From NCBI RefSeq assembly GCF_003841505.1, contig NZ_REGA01000006.1:1-64000 (forward strand): a stretch of DNA of 64,000 nucleotides, read 5' to 3'. Origin of the DNA: Natrarchaeobius chitinivorans (GTDB taxonomy: Archaea > Halobacteriota > Halobacteria > Halobacteriales > Natrialbaceae). The number at the start of each line of letters is the position of its first letter. Position 1 is the stretch's first letter. Positions 43,721 to 51,901 of this stretch are shown here, in pieces. The notes under the pieces are model-generated. The model was given only the letters and a program-made list of their open reading frames with translations, was not told the DNA's origin and searched no databases. The translations under genes were made by a program, and so were the position numbers.

Positions 43721-45499
43721 CTACAGTTCCTCGAAGGCCATTTCGCCGGCCCGAATCGCCGACAGCGTCTCCGCGAGGTCGCCGACGGGCAGGCGCTTCT
43801 GGGCGGTGGTGTCCCGTTCACGAACCGTGACGGTCGTCTCCTCGTTTTCGATCGTCTCGTAGTCGACCGTCACGCAGAAGGGCGTGCCGACCTCGTCCTG
43901 CCGGCGGTAGCGCCGGCCGATGTTGCCCGAGTCGTCGTAGGTGACGGAGAGCCCCGCGTCGCGGAGGTCGGCGACGATTTCGCGGGCCTGCTCCTCGAGG
44001 GCGTCGTCGTTTTGCAGCGGGAAGACGCCGACGAACGTCGGTGCGACTTCGGGCTCGAGTTCGAGATACGTCCGCTGTTCCCCGTCGACCTCGTCCTCGC
44101 GGTAGGCGTGGTGGAGGACGGTGTAGACGAGCCGGTCGATCCCGAAGGAGGGTTCGACGACGTGTGGGACGACGTGTTCGCCGGCTTCGGTCTGTTCTTC
44201 GACCGCAAAGCCGGTCTTCTCGGCGGGAATCTCGTGGGTTTCGCCTTCGAGTTCGATCTCGACGGCGTCGGCCTCGAACGCGGACCGATCACGACCGGCG
44301 AGGGCCTCGAGTTCCTCGGCGACGGCTCCCGCGTCGCCGCCGAACTCCGGTCCGAGGTAGCTCATGTCGGGATCGACCGTAGCGCGCTCGACGGTCTGTG
44401 GCTCGTCGTACTGTTTGAAGACGGTAAACCGGTCGCCGGAGTGGTCGGCGTGTTTCGAGAGGTCGTAGTCGCCCCGGTAGGCGAAGCCGGCCAGCTCGAT
44501 CCAGTTACCATCAATTTCACTCTCGGCGTCCCAGCAATCCGCCGCGTAGTGGGCGCGCTCGCCCGAGAGGTGCTGGCGAAAGCGGAACCGATCCATGTCG
44601 ACGCCGACAGCCTCGTACCACGGCTTGGCGACGCCGAGGAAGTACGCGACCCACGGATCGCCGATGATCCCGTCCTCGAGGGCCGAACCGATCGTCGTCT
44701 CGACCTCCGACCCGTCGTCGTTTCGCTGTTCGCTCGCCGGGTAGAGCGTCAGTTCGACGTCTTCGACGCGCTCGAGATTCGGTTCGTCCGCCTCGGGATC
44801 GACGAAGTACTCGAGTTCGGCCTGGGTGAACTCGCGGGTGCGGATGATCGACCGCCGCGGGCTGATCTCGTTGCGGTAGGCCCGGCCGATCTGGGTGACG
44901 CCGAACGGAAGCTGGTTGCGAGCGTACTCCTTGAGTCGGGGAAACTCGACGAAGATACCCTGTGCCGTCTCGGGGCGCAGGTAGCCCGGCTGTGAGTCGC
45001 CGGGACCGATGTTCGTCGCGAACATGAGGTTGAACTCCTCGACGGCGACGCCGGCGAGCCCTGCACCGCACTCGGGACAGACGAGTTCGTACTCCGCGAT
45101 GATCTCTTCGACCTCGTGGATGGGGAGGCTCTCGGCGTCTTCGTACTCGGTTTCGTCCTCGACGAGGTGGTCTGCCCGGCTGCTCGTCCCGCAGTCGGGA
45201 CACTCGATGAGCATGTCGTCGAAGCCGTCGAGGTGCCCCGAGGCTTCGAAGACCGGTTCGGGCATGATCGTCGGCGCGTCGATCTCCATGTTGCCCTCCG
45301 CGATGGCAAAGCGATCCCGCCAGGCGTCTTCGACGTTCCCTTTCAGGGACGCTCCCTGCGGGCCGAAGGTGTAAAACCCCCCGACGCCGCCGTACGATCC
45401 CGAGGAACGAAAGAAGTAGCCACGTCGCTTCGCGAGTTCGGTGAGCTTTTCGCCGATCGCCTCGCCCGTTTCGGGCGGTTCGGATTCGGCGTTACTCAT
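43721..45499 (-). CDS. glyS: Glycyl-tRNA synthetase (class II, alpha2 type)
   Basis: The 592-residue enzyme shows the archaeal/eukaryotic form: the N-terminal motif RRGYFFRSSGSYGGVGGFYTFGPQG, two zinc-like cysteine pairs (IECPDCGTSS, VCPECGAG), motif 2 in YRNEISPRRSIIRTREFTQAELEYF, motif 3 in EPSFGIDRLVYTVLHHAY and the C-terminal anticodon-binding domain (PTFVGVFPLQNDDALEEQA). It charges tRNA-Gly in the cytosol. The start overlaps the stop of the CBS gene by 8 bp, so both are one operon. Confidence 0.97.
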   Translation of the reverse strand: MSNAESEPPETGEAIGEKLTELAKRRGYFFRSSGSYGGVGGFYTFGPQGASLKGNVEDAWRDRFAIAEGNMEIDAPTIMPEPVFEASGHLDGFDDMLIECPDCGTSSRADHLVEDETEYEDAESLPIHEVEEIIAEYELVCPECGAGLAGVAVEEFNLMFATNIGPGDSQPGYLRPETAQGIFVEFPRLKEYARNQLPFGVTQIGRAYRNEISPRRSIIRTREFTQAELEYFVDPEADEPNLERVEDVELTLYPASEQRNDDGSEVETTIGSALEDGIIGDPWVAYFLGVAKPWYEAVGVDMDRFRFRQHLSGERAHYAADCWDAESEIDGNWIELAGFAYRGDYDLSKHADHSGDRFTVFKQYDEPQTVERATVDPDMSYLGPEFGGDAGAVAEELEALAGRDRSAFEADAVEIELEGETHEIPAEKTGFAVEEQTEAGEHVVPHVVEPSFGIDRLVYTVLHHAYREDEVDGEQRTYLELEPEVAPTFVGVFPLQNDDALEEQAREIVADLRDAGLSVTYDDSGNIGRRYRRQDEVGTPFCVTVDYETIENEETTVTVRERDTTAQKRLPVGDLAETLSAIRAGEMAFEEL

Positions 45500-46343
45500 A
45501 CAGTGCCTCCAGGAGGTCGACGTCGCGGACGACGCCGACGAGCTGTTCGGCCGAGACCATCGGGATCTGTTCGATGTCGTTGCTGATCATTCGCTGTGCG
45601 GCTTCCTGAACGGCCGTTCCGGAGGAGGCGGTGACGACGTCCTCGCTCATGAACTCGCTGACCGGACCGTTCGGAATTTCGATGTCCCGCGTCGGGAGGT
45701 ACCGGCTGCCGACGCCTTTGATCCCCTCCCACGACCACTGGGAGTCCTGATCCGGGAAGTTGTTCCCGGTCTCTTCCTCGCCTTCGACGATGCGGGCGAC
45801 GTCGATGATGTCGACTTCGGTGAGGACGCCGCTCATCCGGCCGTCGTCGTCGAGCGCGACCGTGTAGGGAACGTTGGCGTAGGAGAGTTCGCGCTCGGCG
45901 ACGGGAAGCGGGGCACCCTCGTAGGTCGTGTTGACGTCACCGCTTGCGTACCGTTCGACCGTCTCGTCGGTCTCCTGGTCGCCCGCCGCGATCGCGTGCA
46001 CGACGTCGGTCACGGTCACGATTCCCTCGAACTCCCCGTCGACGACGGGGACCCGCCGCGCGTTCTCTTCGACCATCGTCCGCGCGACGTCCGGGAGCGC
46101 GGTGTCCGCCGTCGTCGTCGGCACGTCGTCCATGAGCATGACCAGCTGGTCTTCGTCGGGCTGTTCGATCAGGACGTCCCGCGAGATCAGTCCGCGGTAC
46201 TCCGGACCGTCGTCGGTCGATTTGACGACCGGAACGGACGAGAACGATCGCTCTTGTAGGTACTCGAGGACGTCGGATCTGGTGCCTGGCAGTTCGGCGG
46301 TTACCACGTCCTCGCGGGGCGTCATCGCGTCGGCTACGTTCAT
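45492..46343 (-). CDS. Four-CBS-domain protein
   Basis: The start at 46343 (MNVADAMTPREDVVTAELPG) gives 283 residues forming four CBS motifs, two Bateman modules: DAMTPREDVV...YRGLISRDVL, MLMDDVPTTTADT...FEGIVTVTDVV, YANVPYTVALDDDGRMSGVLTEVDI and EFMSEDVVTASS...LVGVVRDVDL. CBS pairs bind adenosine nucleotides or SAM, so the protein is probably an energy-state sensor; its target is unknown. A TATA box 24-32 bp upstream confirms the start. It is translationally coupled to glyS by an 8-bp overlap. Confidence 0.92.
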   Translation of the reverse strand: MNVADAMTPREDVVTAELPGTRSDVLEYLQERSFSSVPVVKSTDDGPEYRGLISRDVLIEQPDEDQLVMLMDDVPTTTADTALPDVARTMVEENARRVPVVDGEFEGIVTVTDVVHAIAAGDQETDETVERYASGDVNTTYEGAPLPVAERELSYANVPYTVALDDDGRMSGVLTEVDIIDVARIVEGEEETGNNFPDQDSQWSWEGIKGVGSRYLPTRDIEIPNGPVSEFMSEDVVTASSGTAVQEAAQRMISNDIEQIPMVSAEQLVGVVRDVDLLEALYE

Positions 46344-46366
46344 GTCACCACGGTACGGCGAAAATG

Positions 46367-46375
46367 AGTATAAAC
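46367..46375 (-). promoter_or_regulatory. TATA box for the CBS-glyS operon
   Basis: GTTTATACT on the minus strand is 24-32 bp before the ATG at 46343. Confidence 0.65.
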
Positions 46376-46445
46376 CCAGTGTTTCCCGCGTGCGATACCA
46401 TCTACAAATTGACCCATCGCTTGGCCGGACAATCAATTCGACGAG

Positions 46446-46452
46446 TTTATAT
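46446..46452 (+). promoter_or_regulatory. TATA box for the small gene at 46476
   Basis: TTTATAT is 24-30 bp before the ATG at 46476, divergent from the CBS promoter. It is the main reason, besides sequence character, to accept that short gene. Confidence 0.65.
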
Positions 46453-46475
46453 GTGGGTGTTTGTGACTCTCATAC

Positions 46476-46643
46476 ATGGCGACGAACCCCCACGCCACGA
46501 CGAATCGGGATACGATCGTTGGATCGATCGATTCGGCCGGCTCGAGCGACGTCGACGAGTACGTCATCGCGGACATCTCTGCGGACGACGCGTGGCTCTC
46601 GATGCAGGCCGAGGCTGCACCGACACTTACAGCCTGGCGATAA
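46476..46643 (+). CDS. Small haloarchaeal protein (55 residues)
   Basis: The frame from ATG at 46476 to TAA at 46643 encodes 55 residues: MATNPHATTNRDTIVGSIDS... then DEYVIADISADDAWLSMQ and a final LTAWR. The core EYVIADIS-DAWLSM-WR recalls a family of very short conserved haloarchaeal proteins of unknown function (DUF7556-like; name given with reserve). It is acidic, with no signal or cysteine. It has its own TATA box and should be leaderless. Confidence 0.7.
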   Translation: MATNPHATTNRDTIVGSIDSAGSSDVDEYVIADISADDAWLSMQAEAAPTLTAWR

Positions 46644-46967
46644 CTGCGGGGGCAGGGAACTGGGGGTCTCGCCGGAGTGTATCGTAGCCAGGAACCGTCT
46701 TCGTACTCCGCTCGCGACTCATACTGGCGGTCAGCAGTCAGTGAGACGTCGGTCGGGAATTCGCGGCCGTCGCCACGGAGACGGCCGCGGGAGGTGACCG
46801 TCACATAGTTTCGTCCGGCAGTATCGGCGGCCAGCACACCCACCGTGACCACTCGAGTACGAGCGGATACCATCGTTTCAACGGTAACGATAGGTCCTCT
46901 GTCACACCGCAGGGCCCGCCGACGTCTGTTCGACAGTATTAGTATCGACGCATCACTTCTTCGGCGC
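46644..46967. other. Intergenic stretch of 324 bp
   Basis: No gene can be supported. A minus-strand open frame crosses it but has no family features and would run into the divergent promoter. The inverted match CGGCCGTC/GACGGCCG (about 46764-46792) forms a possible hairpin. Confidence 0.45.
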
Positions 46968-47480
46968 ATGGTCGGCCCACGGCAGCCACGCGGTGGGAGC
47001 GCTGGATCGTCCTCGAGGGGCGACGATGGACTCGATACGTCGCGGTGGACGATCGCGAGATTCCTCTCGGCGCTCGTTCCGGTGACGCTCGCGCGGCGAG
47101 CCATCGCGGTGTCGATCGACACCGATCGGGACGTCTACGAACGGGACGACTCCATCGAGATCGCGATCGACTTCAAGAACCGACTACCGCTTCCGGTCGA
47201 CATCCCGACGCCGCGTCAGCGACGATGGGGATGGAGTATCGACGGGCAACTCGAGGCGAGCGACGAACGGCTGTACGTCAGGGATCGCCCCTCGTCGTTT
47301 TCCTTCGGCGGCGGCGAGCGCAAACGCATCAGGTTCACCTGGAACGGGCGACTCGAGCGCACGCGCGGCCGCCACGAGTCCGTCGTGCCGGAGCCGGGGG
47401 AGTACGAAATTCGGGCGTTCGTCGCGACTCACGAGGGCCGGTATCAGCCCGCCGACTCGACGACGATTCGAATCACGTAG
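46968..47480 (+). CDS. Unknown protein with a beta-sandwich (BsuPI-like) domain
   Basis: The start at 46968 gives 170 residues. After a basic, Ser/Gly-rich N-terminus, residues about 45-170 look like a beta-sandwich: AVSIDTDRDVYERDDSIEIA, RWGWSIDGQLEASDERLYV, FGGGERKRIRFTWNGRLE and VPEPGEYEIRAFVATHEG. The order (hydrophobic strand, W-x-W, PGxYxIRA) recalls the BsuPI/intracellular protease-inhibitor domain. No signal peptide is clear. Function unknown. It lies 46 bp upstream of the CPBP gene on the same strand. Confidence 0.65.
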   Translation: MVGPRQPRGGSAGSSSRGDDGLDTSRWTIARFLSALVPVTLARRAIAVSIDTDRDVYERDDSIEIAIDFKNRLPLPVDIPTPRQRRWGWSIDGQLEASDERLYVRDRPSSFSFGGGERKRIRFTWNGRLERTRGRHESVVPEPGEYEIRAFVATHEGRYQPADSTTIRIT

Positions 47481-47526
47481 CGTCGAAGAAAGGAACGCAC
47501 AAGGACATCGCCGATCTAGTCCGCGC

Positions 47527-48363
47527 ATGGAAACTCCCTCCCGTGTGCGTTCGGCCAGCCCTCTCTGGGCGACGCTCGTCGCGTTCGGTCTCGCCGTCTT
47601 CGGTATCGTCGCGACCCAGTTTACCACGTTACCGGCGATTTTCCTCGAGCCGGCGTTGATCGAGTCACCGGGCGACACGTCCATCGGCGCGCGAGCACTT
47701 CTCATGACACTCAACTTCCTCGGGTTCGCTCTCGCGGGTGCGATCTACCTCGCCGCGACCGATCGGGGCTGGTCGTACGTCGATCTTCGCATGCCGACGA
47801 AACGCGGCTGGCTCTACGTTCTCGCGGGGATCGTCGGAAGTCTGGTGTTTTACTTTCTGGTGAGTATCCTGATTCAACTTCTCTCGTTACCGGCCACGGA
47901 CAATCAGGTGATGCAGTACATCGCCGGCGATCAGACGATGATTCTGGTCATGATCCTCATCGTCTTCTTTTTCAACGCCCCCGCCGAGGAGTTCCTCTTC
48001 AGGAACGTCATCCAGAAACGACTCTACGAGGCGTTCAGCCGATTCCAGGCCGTCCTCGTCGCGAGCGCGATTTTTGCCCTGATCCACTTCCCGGTGTACC
48101 TGGCCGCCTCCGGTGACCCCCTCGCGATCGGTCCCTCCGACCTGCTTGCTACCACCGTCCCGCTCGTGGTCGTCTTCGGTGGCTCGGTCATCTTCGGTTA
48201 CGTGTACGCCAAAACCGACAACCTCGTCGTTCCGACCGCGGCCCACGCCGCGTTCAACGCGTTCCAGTTCGGCCTCGTCTATCTCGCCCTCGAGTTCGAC
48301 CTCGAGACCGGCGAACCCGTACAGTCGCTGCTCGTCGACCTGCTCGCGGTCGTTCCAGTGTAG
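47527..48363 (+). CDS. CPBP-family intramembrane metalloprotease
   Basis: The 278-residue protein has about eight membrane segments and the CPBP/Abi (Rce1-like) motifs: EE in FFFNAPAEEFLFRNVIQKRL (about 155-175), the His in FALIHFPVYLAA and the third motif in PTAAHAAFNAFQ. These enzymes cleave proteins within the membrane; archaeal targets are unknown. The TAG stop (48361-48363) is only 2 bp before the 8-bp direct repeat that marks insertion of the regulatory cassette, so that insertion changed the gene's 3' flank but not its coding sequence. Confidence 0.92.
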   Translation: METPSRVRSASPLWATLVAFGLAVFGIVATQFTTLPAIFLEPALIESPGDTSIGARALLMTLNFLGFALAGAIYLAATDRGWSYVDLRMPTKRGWLYVLAGIVGSLVFYFLVSILIQLLSLPATDNQVMQYIAGDQTMILVMILIVFFFNAPAEEFLFRNVIQKRLYEAFSRFQAVLVASAIFALIHFPVYLAASGDPLAIGPSDLLATTVPLVVVFGGSVIFGYVYAKTDNLVVPTAAHAAFNAFQFGLVYLALEFDLETGEPVQSLLVDLLAVVPV

Positions 48364-48388
48364 ATCGGGTTCCAAGGGTGTCATAGAA

Positions 48389-48650
48389 CGGTGCGCATAC
48401 TCCCTTTGGGACTACCCGACGAACGGTTAGTACAGGTGAAGGACTTACCGCTGCCAGCATCCACGAATGAAGTGAGCGGTTCACTGCCGAAGCGAGCGAT
48501 GCCCGCGGAGGTGGCCTTTCTAGCGTAGATTTTTGCAAGCGGTTCGAGTGAGCGAAGCGAACGAGGACCCGCAGCAAAAAGGTGCTATACAAACACATTG
48601 AGTGCCCGAGTATCCGACGTGCGAGGACGTAGTGGCTCCGCAGCGACTTT
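48389..48650. other. Left arm of the cassette, no gene seen
   Basis: The stretch contains the partly palindromic GTTCGAGTGAGCGAAGCGAAC (about 48542-48562) and an A/T patch TAGATTTTTGC, but no supported coding frame. Confidence 0.45.
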
Positions 48651-49010
48651 CTACGATAGGTCTGCTTCGGTTGGCTCGTAGACCTGAATCCACCCGTCGC
48701 TCCGAACTTTCACGAGGTAATTTGTATACTGAAACTCGACAGTGCCGACACCTTGCCGAGAATCACCGGCCAGGTCTGGCCCGAAGAACGCGTCTTCAAT
48801 CGCTGGTATGTCCACAGATTCGTACACCGGTGGGGATTTCACCTCAGGCGGGGAGACGCCTTTCGCCTCCGCGATGGCGAATACGAGCGCGGTCGTGAGT
48901 TCTCCCTGTCCGTTGGGTTCGTAATGGCGCTGTGCTAGCTGTGACCAGTGCGTATCGGTACTGGTGGAGCCGTCTCCGTTCATGATTCCATCATCAGTCC
49001 GCTTACTCAT
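48651..49010 (-). CDS. HalOD1 output-domain protein
   Basis: The start at 49010 (MSKRTDDGIMNGDGSTSTDT) gives 119 residues. The core WSQLAQRHYEPNGQGELTTALVFAIAEAKGVSPPEV, then LYESVDIPAIEDAFF-like YESVDIPAIEDAFFG and FQYTNYLVKVRSDGWIQVYE, fits the haloarchaeal HalOD1 output domain, a small domain found alone or at the end of receivers in signalling. It overlaps the stop of the DUF7344-type gene by 8 bp, so translation is coupled. A regulatory partnership with that HTH protein is likely. The gene lies inside the transposon-like cassette. Confidence 0.85.
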   Translation of the reverse strand: MSKRTDDGIMNGDGSTSTDTHWSQLAQRHYEPNGQGELTTALVFAIAEAKGVSPPEVKSPPVYESVDIPAIEDAFFGPDLAGDSRQGVGTVEFQYTNYLVKVRSDGWIQVYEPTEADLS

Positions 49011-49443
49011 CCATCTCACTCCGGGCGTGCGTTTCCTGATTAGCGTCAAGGCTGGCACCTAATCCTTCGAGAGCGGTCATGACCTGTTCGGCGTGTTCGG
49101 CGGTCGTAATCGTCTCGGTCGCCTCGTCGAACGTAATTACGCTTTCATCCACCAGTTTCGGGACGTGAGCATGATACAGCGAAACGTACACTCTATCGCG
49201 CTGGTTTTCCGTTACTTCGTGTTCGGAAACGTCATTCTCCCACGCGGCGATTTTCGTCGCCAAGTCGGTCAGTGACCATTCGGTGTCTTCCAAGAGGGTG
49301 TAGCATAGGTAGCGTCGTCGGGAGTGTCCCAACGCCTCGTACACCGGTTCGATTTCCAAAACGGCGGGCGGTGGCAGTTGTTTTTCCGTAGACGCGGACA
49401 CGTTAGACGTTGCTTCCTCATCTGGGTCGGGTTCGCCAGCCAT
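49003..49443 (-). CDS. DUF7344-type winged-helix regulator
   Basis: The start at 49443 (MAGEPDPDEEATSNVSASTE) gives 146 residues. A winged-helix DNA-binding domain spans about 35-115: YEALGHSRRRYLCYTLLEDTEWSLTDLATKIAAWEN, then DRVYVSLYHAHVPKLVDESVITFDEATETIT. This is the ArsR-like HTH now called DUF7344, common in haloarchaea. It is the first gene of the cassette operon, with a TATA box 21-29 bp upstream and the HalOD1 gene overlapping its end by 8 bp. It may control its own operon or host genes near the insertion. Confidence 0.85.
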   Translation of the reverse strand: MAGEPDPDEEATSNVSASTEKQLPPPAVLEIEPVYEALGHSRRRYLCYTLLEDTEWSLTDLATKIAAWENDVSEHEVTENQRDRVYVSLYHAHVPKLVDESVITFDEATETITTAEHAEQVMTALEGLGASLDANQETHARSEMDE

Positions 49444-49463
49444 ACGAGAGTGAGAATACGAGG

Positions 49464-49472
49464 TAGTAAAAC
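49464..49472 (-). promoter_or_regulatory. TATA box of the cassette operon
   Basis: GTTTTACTA on the minus strand is 21-29 bp before the ATG at 49443, so the cassette brings its own promoter. Confidence 0.55.
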
Positions 49473-49724
49473 AGTTCCCCCTAAAACAGACGAAAATCGG
49501 GATTTTAATGCTGTACACGACCGTTTTTCGTTCTTATACGTTCCATGTGCGAACCTCTCGAACGAGTCGTAGTTTCCGACTCCTCTACTATTGATGGCAC
49601 CGGGGGCGTGTGAGGTCGTAGCGTCTTCGGAGGGACGTGACAACGACCTCCTGCTGGTATATACGCACGTGTAATGACCGTGCTATTCGTCTGAGAGAGG
49701 TAGAAATTAATCCCATGAGAAGCC
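49473..49724. other. Right arm of the cassette, no gene seen
   Basis: This A/T-richer stretch (AAAATCGGGATTTTAATG near 49492-49509, CGTTTTTCG near 49522) holds no supported gene. AAAATC/GATTTT forms a short hairpin. Confidence 0.45.
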
Positions 49725-49806
49725 TTCTATGACACCCTCCGGGTTCCGGTTATCCTCACAGCGACTCCGCGTTCGCTTGCCAGCTCCGGCGGACCCGCGT
49801 CCGTCC

Positions 49807-49815
49807 TTTTAATAT
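49807..49815 (+). promoter_or_regulatory. TATA box for hjc
   Basis: TTTTAATAT is 23-31 bp upstream of the ATG at 49838 and supports that start over the GTG at 49829. It lies 60 bp outside the cassette's right end. Confidence 0.6.
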
Positions 49816-49837
49816 CGCCCGCAGGCGAGTGGTGGAC

Positions 49838-50362
49838 ATGTCCCATGCGAAGGGCGACCGCCGCGAGCGGGAACTCGTCAACGAACTCGACGAGGCCGGC
49901 TTCGCGGTGATGCGTGCGCCCGCGAGCGGTTCGGCAACAGAGCGCGAACTCCCCGACGTCCTCGCCGGCGACGGCGAAATCTTCTACGCGATCGAGGCCA
50001 AATCGAGCTCCGGCGACCCGATCTACCTCTCCGGCGAGGAGGTCGAGGCGTTGATCTACTTCGCGCAAAACTTCGGCGCGAAACCCCGTATCGGCGTCCG
50101 TTTCGACCGCGAGGAGTGGTACTTCTTCCATCCGGCCGACCTCCACGTCACCGACGGCGGTAACTACCGGGTCAAGAAGGAAACCGCGATCGCGGAGGGC
50201 ACGGACTTCCCGGAGTTCGTCGGTCGCTCGGAGAAGGTAACTCTCGAGGAAGCGGCCAACGCCAGCGGCGACGACGGTCCCGACGAGGACGTCCTCCGCG
50301 TCCTGAACGCCGTCGAACAGGGTGTAATGGACGTCGAGGAGGCCGCCGAGTTACTCGAGTGA
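49838..50362 (+). CDS. hjc: Holliday junction resolvase Hjc
   Basis: The start at 49838 ([21 protein letters not shown]) gives 174 residues. The nuclease site is complete: the N-terminal Glu in RERELVNEL (residue 10 or 12), Asp in [10 protein letters not shown] and ExK in [17 protein letters not shown]. Hjc cuts four-way junctions symmetrically during recombination. A C-terminal acidic extension (about 135-174, [20 protein letters not shown]) is found in haloarchaeal forms. Hef and RadA genes are elsewhere in the window. Confidence 0.95.
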   Translation: MSHAKGDRRERELVNELDEAGFAVMRAPASGSATERELPDVLAGDGEIFYAIEAKSSSGDPIYLSGEEVEALIYFAQNFGAKPRIGVRFDREEWYFFHPADLHVTDGGNYRVKKETAIAEGTDFPEFVGRSEKVTLEEAANASGDDGPDEDVLRVLNAVEQGVMDVEEAAELLE

Positions 50363-50379
50363 TCGCGCCGGGGTGGTCG

Positions 50380-50460
50380 TACGGACTACTATTTTCGGTG
50401 GAACCGCGACCCGTTTGCGGTCCGGTACATCGTTCCAATAGACCGTTTCATACGGATCGT
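50380..50460. repeat. Diverged dispersed repeat, copy 7
   Basis: CGTACGGACTACT and the later CATACGGATCGTTGTC keep the outer-arm start, and the interior has GAACCGCGACCCGTTTGCGGTCC. The segment CCGGTACATCGTTCCAAT resembles CCGGTACGTCGTTCCAAT at about 55614-55631, so a second, related repeat type may be mixed in here. Confidence 0.45.
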
Positions 50461-50529
50461 TGTCGTATTCTCTCGGTAATCACTCGGACGGAGTCGGCGA
50501 TCACCGGCAAAGAACCACGACGGTCCGTC

Positions 50530-51207
50530 TCAGCCCGTCACCTCGTCGCGGACGACCGCCTCGAGTCGCGTCCGCGGAAAGACGTACACCGTAAGCGACG
50601 ACGGGACGACGCCGTTTCGCTTCACGGTGGCGTGGGGGTACACCGCGGCGACGACCGGAACGTCCGGATCGTACGCCGCGTTCGTCTCGTACTCGGCGAC
50701 GGTGCAGTCGGCCGCCCGAATCCGGACGGCGTCGGCCCGGCGGTCGGAGACGTCGACGACGGTGAGGCGGCCGCCCGTTTCGCGATCCCTGACCGTATCG
50801 CCCGGCGCGATGGCGTGTGCGTCGCAGTAGAACGGACCGGCGACGGCTTCGCCGTCTCCTCGGTGCCGCTTTGCGGCATCGCTCTCGGTAACGAACGTCG
50901 TCTCGCCGCAGTCGTGACACTGGACGGAGACCTCTCCCGGCGGCGGCGTTCGTCCCTCGGTGATTTCGATCGCGATTCGCCGGACGTGCTTGCACCGAGC
51001 CCCGCGGAAGACGTGATCGGGACAGGTACAGCGGCCCGCCTCGAGGTCGACGAGGTAGGTGTGGTCGCTGGCCGACTCGACCTCGTAGAGGCCGTCGCCG
51101 AGCGGGAGGACGGACATCGGTTCGGCCCGCGCCCGGCGCGAGCGCTCCTCGAGGTGATCGGCGGTCGGAACGGGAAGCGGTGCTTTCGGTGACGCTATTG
51201 TTTTCAT
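50530..51207 (-). CDS. SWIM zinc-finger protein
   Basis: The 225-residue protein has a SWIM domain in residues 45-80: YLVDLEAGRCTCPDHVFRGARCKHVRRIAIE, with ligands CxC and CxH. A second cysteine pair (VQCHDCGETTF, with FYCDAH later) may form another zinc site. The C-terminal half contains DTVRDRETGGRLTVVDVSD and YVFPRTRLEAVV and is unassigned. SWIM domains bind DNA or proteins and in archaea accompany recombination factors; hjc lies 170 bp away convergently. The precise role is unknown. Confidence 0.85.
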   Translation of the reverse strand: MKTIASPKAPLPVPTADHLEERSRRARAEPMSVLPLGDGLYEVESASDHTYLVDLEAGRCTCPDHVFRGARCKHVRRIAIEITEGRTPPPGEVSVQCHDCGETTFVTESDAAKRHRGDGEAVAGPFYCDAHAIAPGDTVRDRETGGRLTVVDVSDRRADAVRIRAADCTVAEYETNAAYDPDVPVVAAVYPHATVKRNGVVPSSLTVYVFPRTRLEAVVRDEVTG

Positions 51208-51331
51208 GGGTTGCGTCGGATAGTCGACGTGAATTCGGTCGGTTGGCTATTCGACCGTGGTAGGTGCTCGAGGCGTATAACGGCCACGCTGGCCGTCACA
51301 CCGCCGGTATTTCACGGATTCCTGAACGCCG

Positions 51332-51799
51332 CTATCGGCGTTCGAGCGAGAATCGAACGATCGCGAAATCCTGCGTCACTCGCGATTCGAACGGATTCGG
51401 AGCGGGGTCGACCCCGAGCAGTCGGGACAGCACGGGCCGCTGTCGAGCGTAGATCGCCCCCAGCGCGCGTCCCTCGGCGGGATCGGTCACGACCTCGCCG
51501 ACGGCGGAGCGTCGGTGCCCCCGGACGTGGAGGGTACACTCCGACGGTTCGCGGAAGTTTTTCCACCAGGTCGTCGCTTCCCGCGGCGTGAGCACGACGA
51601 CCGTCCGGTCCCGGCGGGCGTACGCGACGGGAATTTCGTATCCTCGCCCGCTGACGCGTCCCTCGTAGGCGAGTACCGCGAGCGCGTGGCTGGCGATCCG
51701 GTGGGCCCGGGAGCGCAGTAGCCGCCGGACCAGCGGGTTCGCGAGGCGTTCCTCGACGGTCTTCCAGCCCTCGAGGACGGCGCTCGAGATGCGGCTCAC
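51332..51799 (-). CDS. Deazaflavin (F420)-dependent nitroreductase-like protein
   Basis: The 155-residue protein has the split-barrel fold of the Ddn/DUF385 family: HALAVLAYEGRVSGRGYEIPVAYARRDRTVVVLTP, then the typical TTWWKNFREPSECTLHVRGH. These proteins bind F420 or flavin and reduce diverse substrates. No substrate is deducible. The N-terminus (MSRISSAVLEGWKTVEERLAN) is helical and amphipathic. It is a single gene, with a dispersed repeat copy 16 bp upstream of its start, in its probable promoter. Confidence 0.82.
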   Translation of the reverse strand: MSRISSAVLEGWKTVEERLANPLVRRLLRSRAHRIASHALAVLAYEGRVSGRGYEIPVAYARRDRTVVVLTPREATTWWKNFREPSECTLHVRGHRRSAVGEVVTDPAEGRALGAIYARQRPVLSRLLGVDPAPNPFESRVTQDFAIVRFSLERR

Positions 51800-51814
51800 A
51801 TCGGCGAAACGGCC

Positions 51815-51901
51815 TGATACGGTTTACTGTAAATCATTACCGGCGCACCCGCGACCCGGGTGACGGGTGCGCCGGTACACAGTTACAGTAATCCGTATGA
51901 A
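51815..51901. repeat. Dispersed palindromic repeat, copy 8 (TGA-flanked)
   Basis: The core TACGGTTTACTGTAA...TTACAGTAATCCGTA has inner arms CCGGCGCACCCGC/GCGGGTGCGCCGG... broken by GTGAC in the centre. TGA flanks both ends (51815-51817 and 51898-51900). It lies between two divergent genes, so it overlaps no stop codon. Confidence 0.88.

Larger units (their letters stand above)
48374..49739. mobile_element. Non-autonomous transposon-like cassette carrying a two-gene regulatory operon
   Basis: The left end AAGGGTGTCATAGAA (48374-48388) and the right end TTCTATGACACCCTC (49725-49739) are inverted copies, matching at 14 of 15 positions. Directly outside, CGGGTTCC stands at 48366-48373 and again at 49740-49747: an exact 8-bp target duplication. 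The 1,366 bp between hold no transposase, only the HalOD1 and DUF7344-type genes plus about 270 gene-free bases at each side. Parts of the interior are visibly richer in A/T than the neighbourhood. The 8-bp duplication fits several IS families (IS1595 among them); the helper transposase is not in the window. Confidence 0.8.

Noticed and set aside
48374-49739. Cassette as an ordinary stretch of host DNA with chance inverted repeats
   Set aside because: Chance is unlikely because the 8-bp direct repeat abuts both inverted ends exactly and the neighbours join cleanly when the segment is removed.
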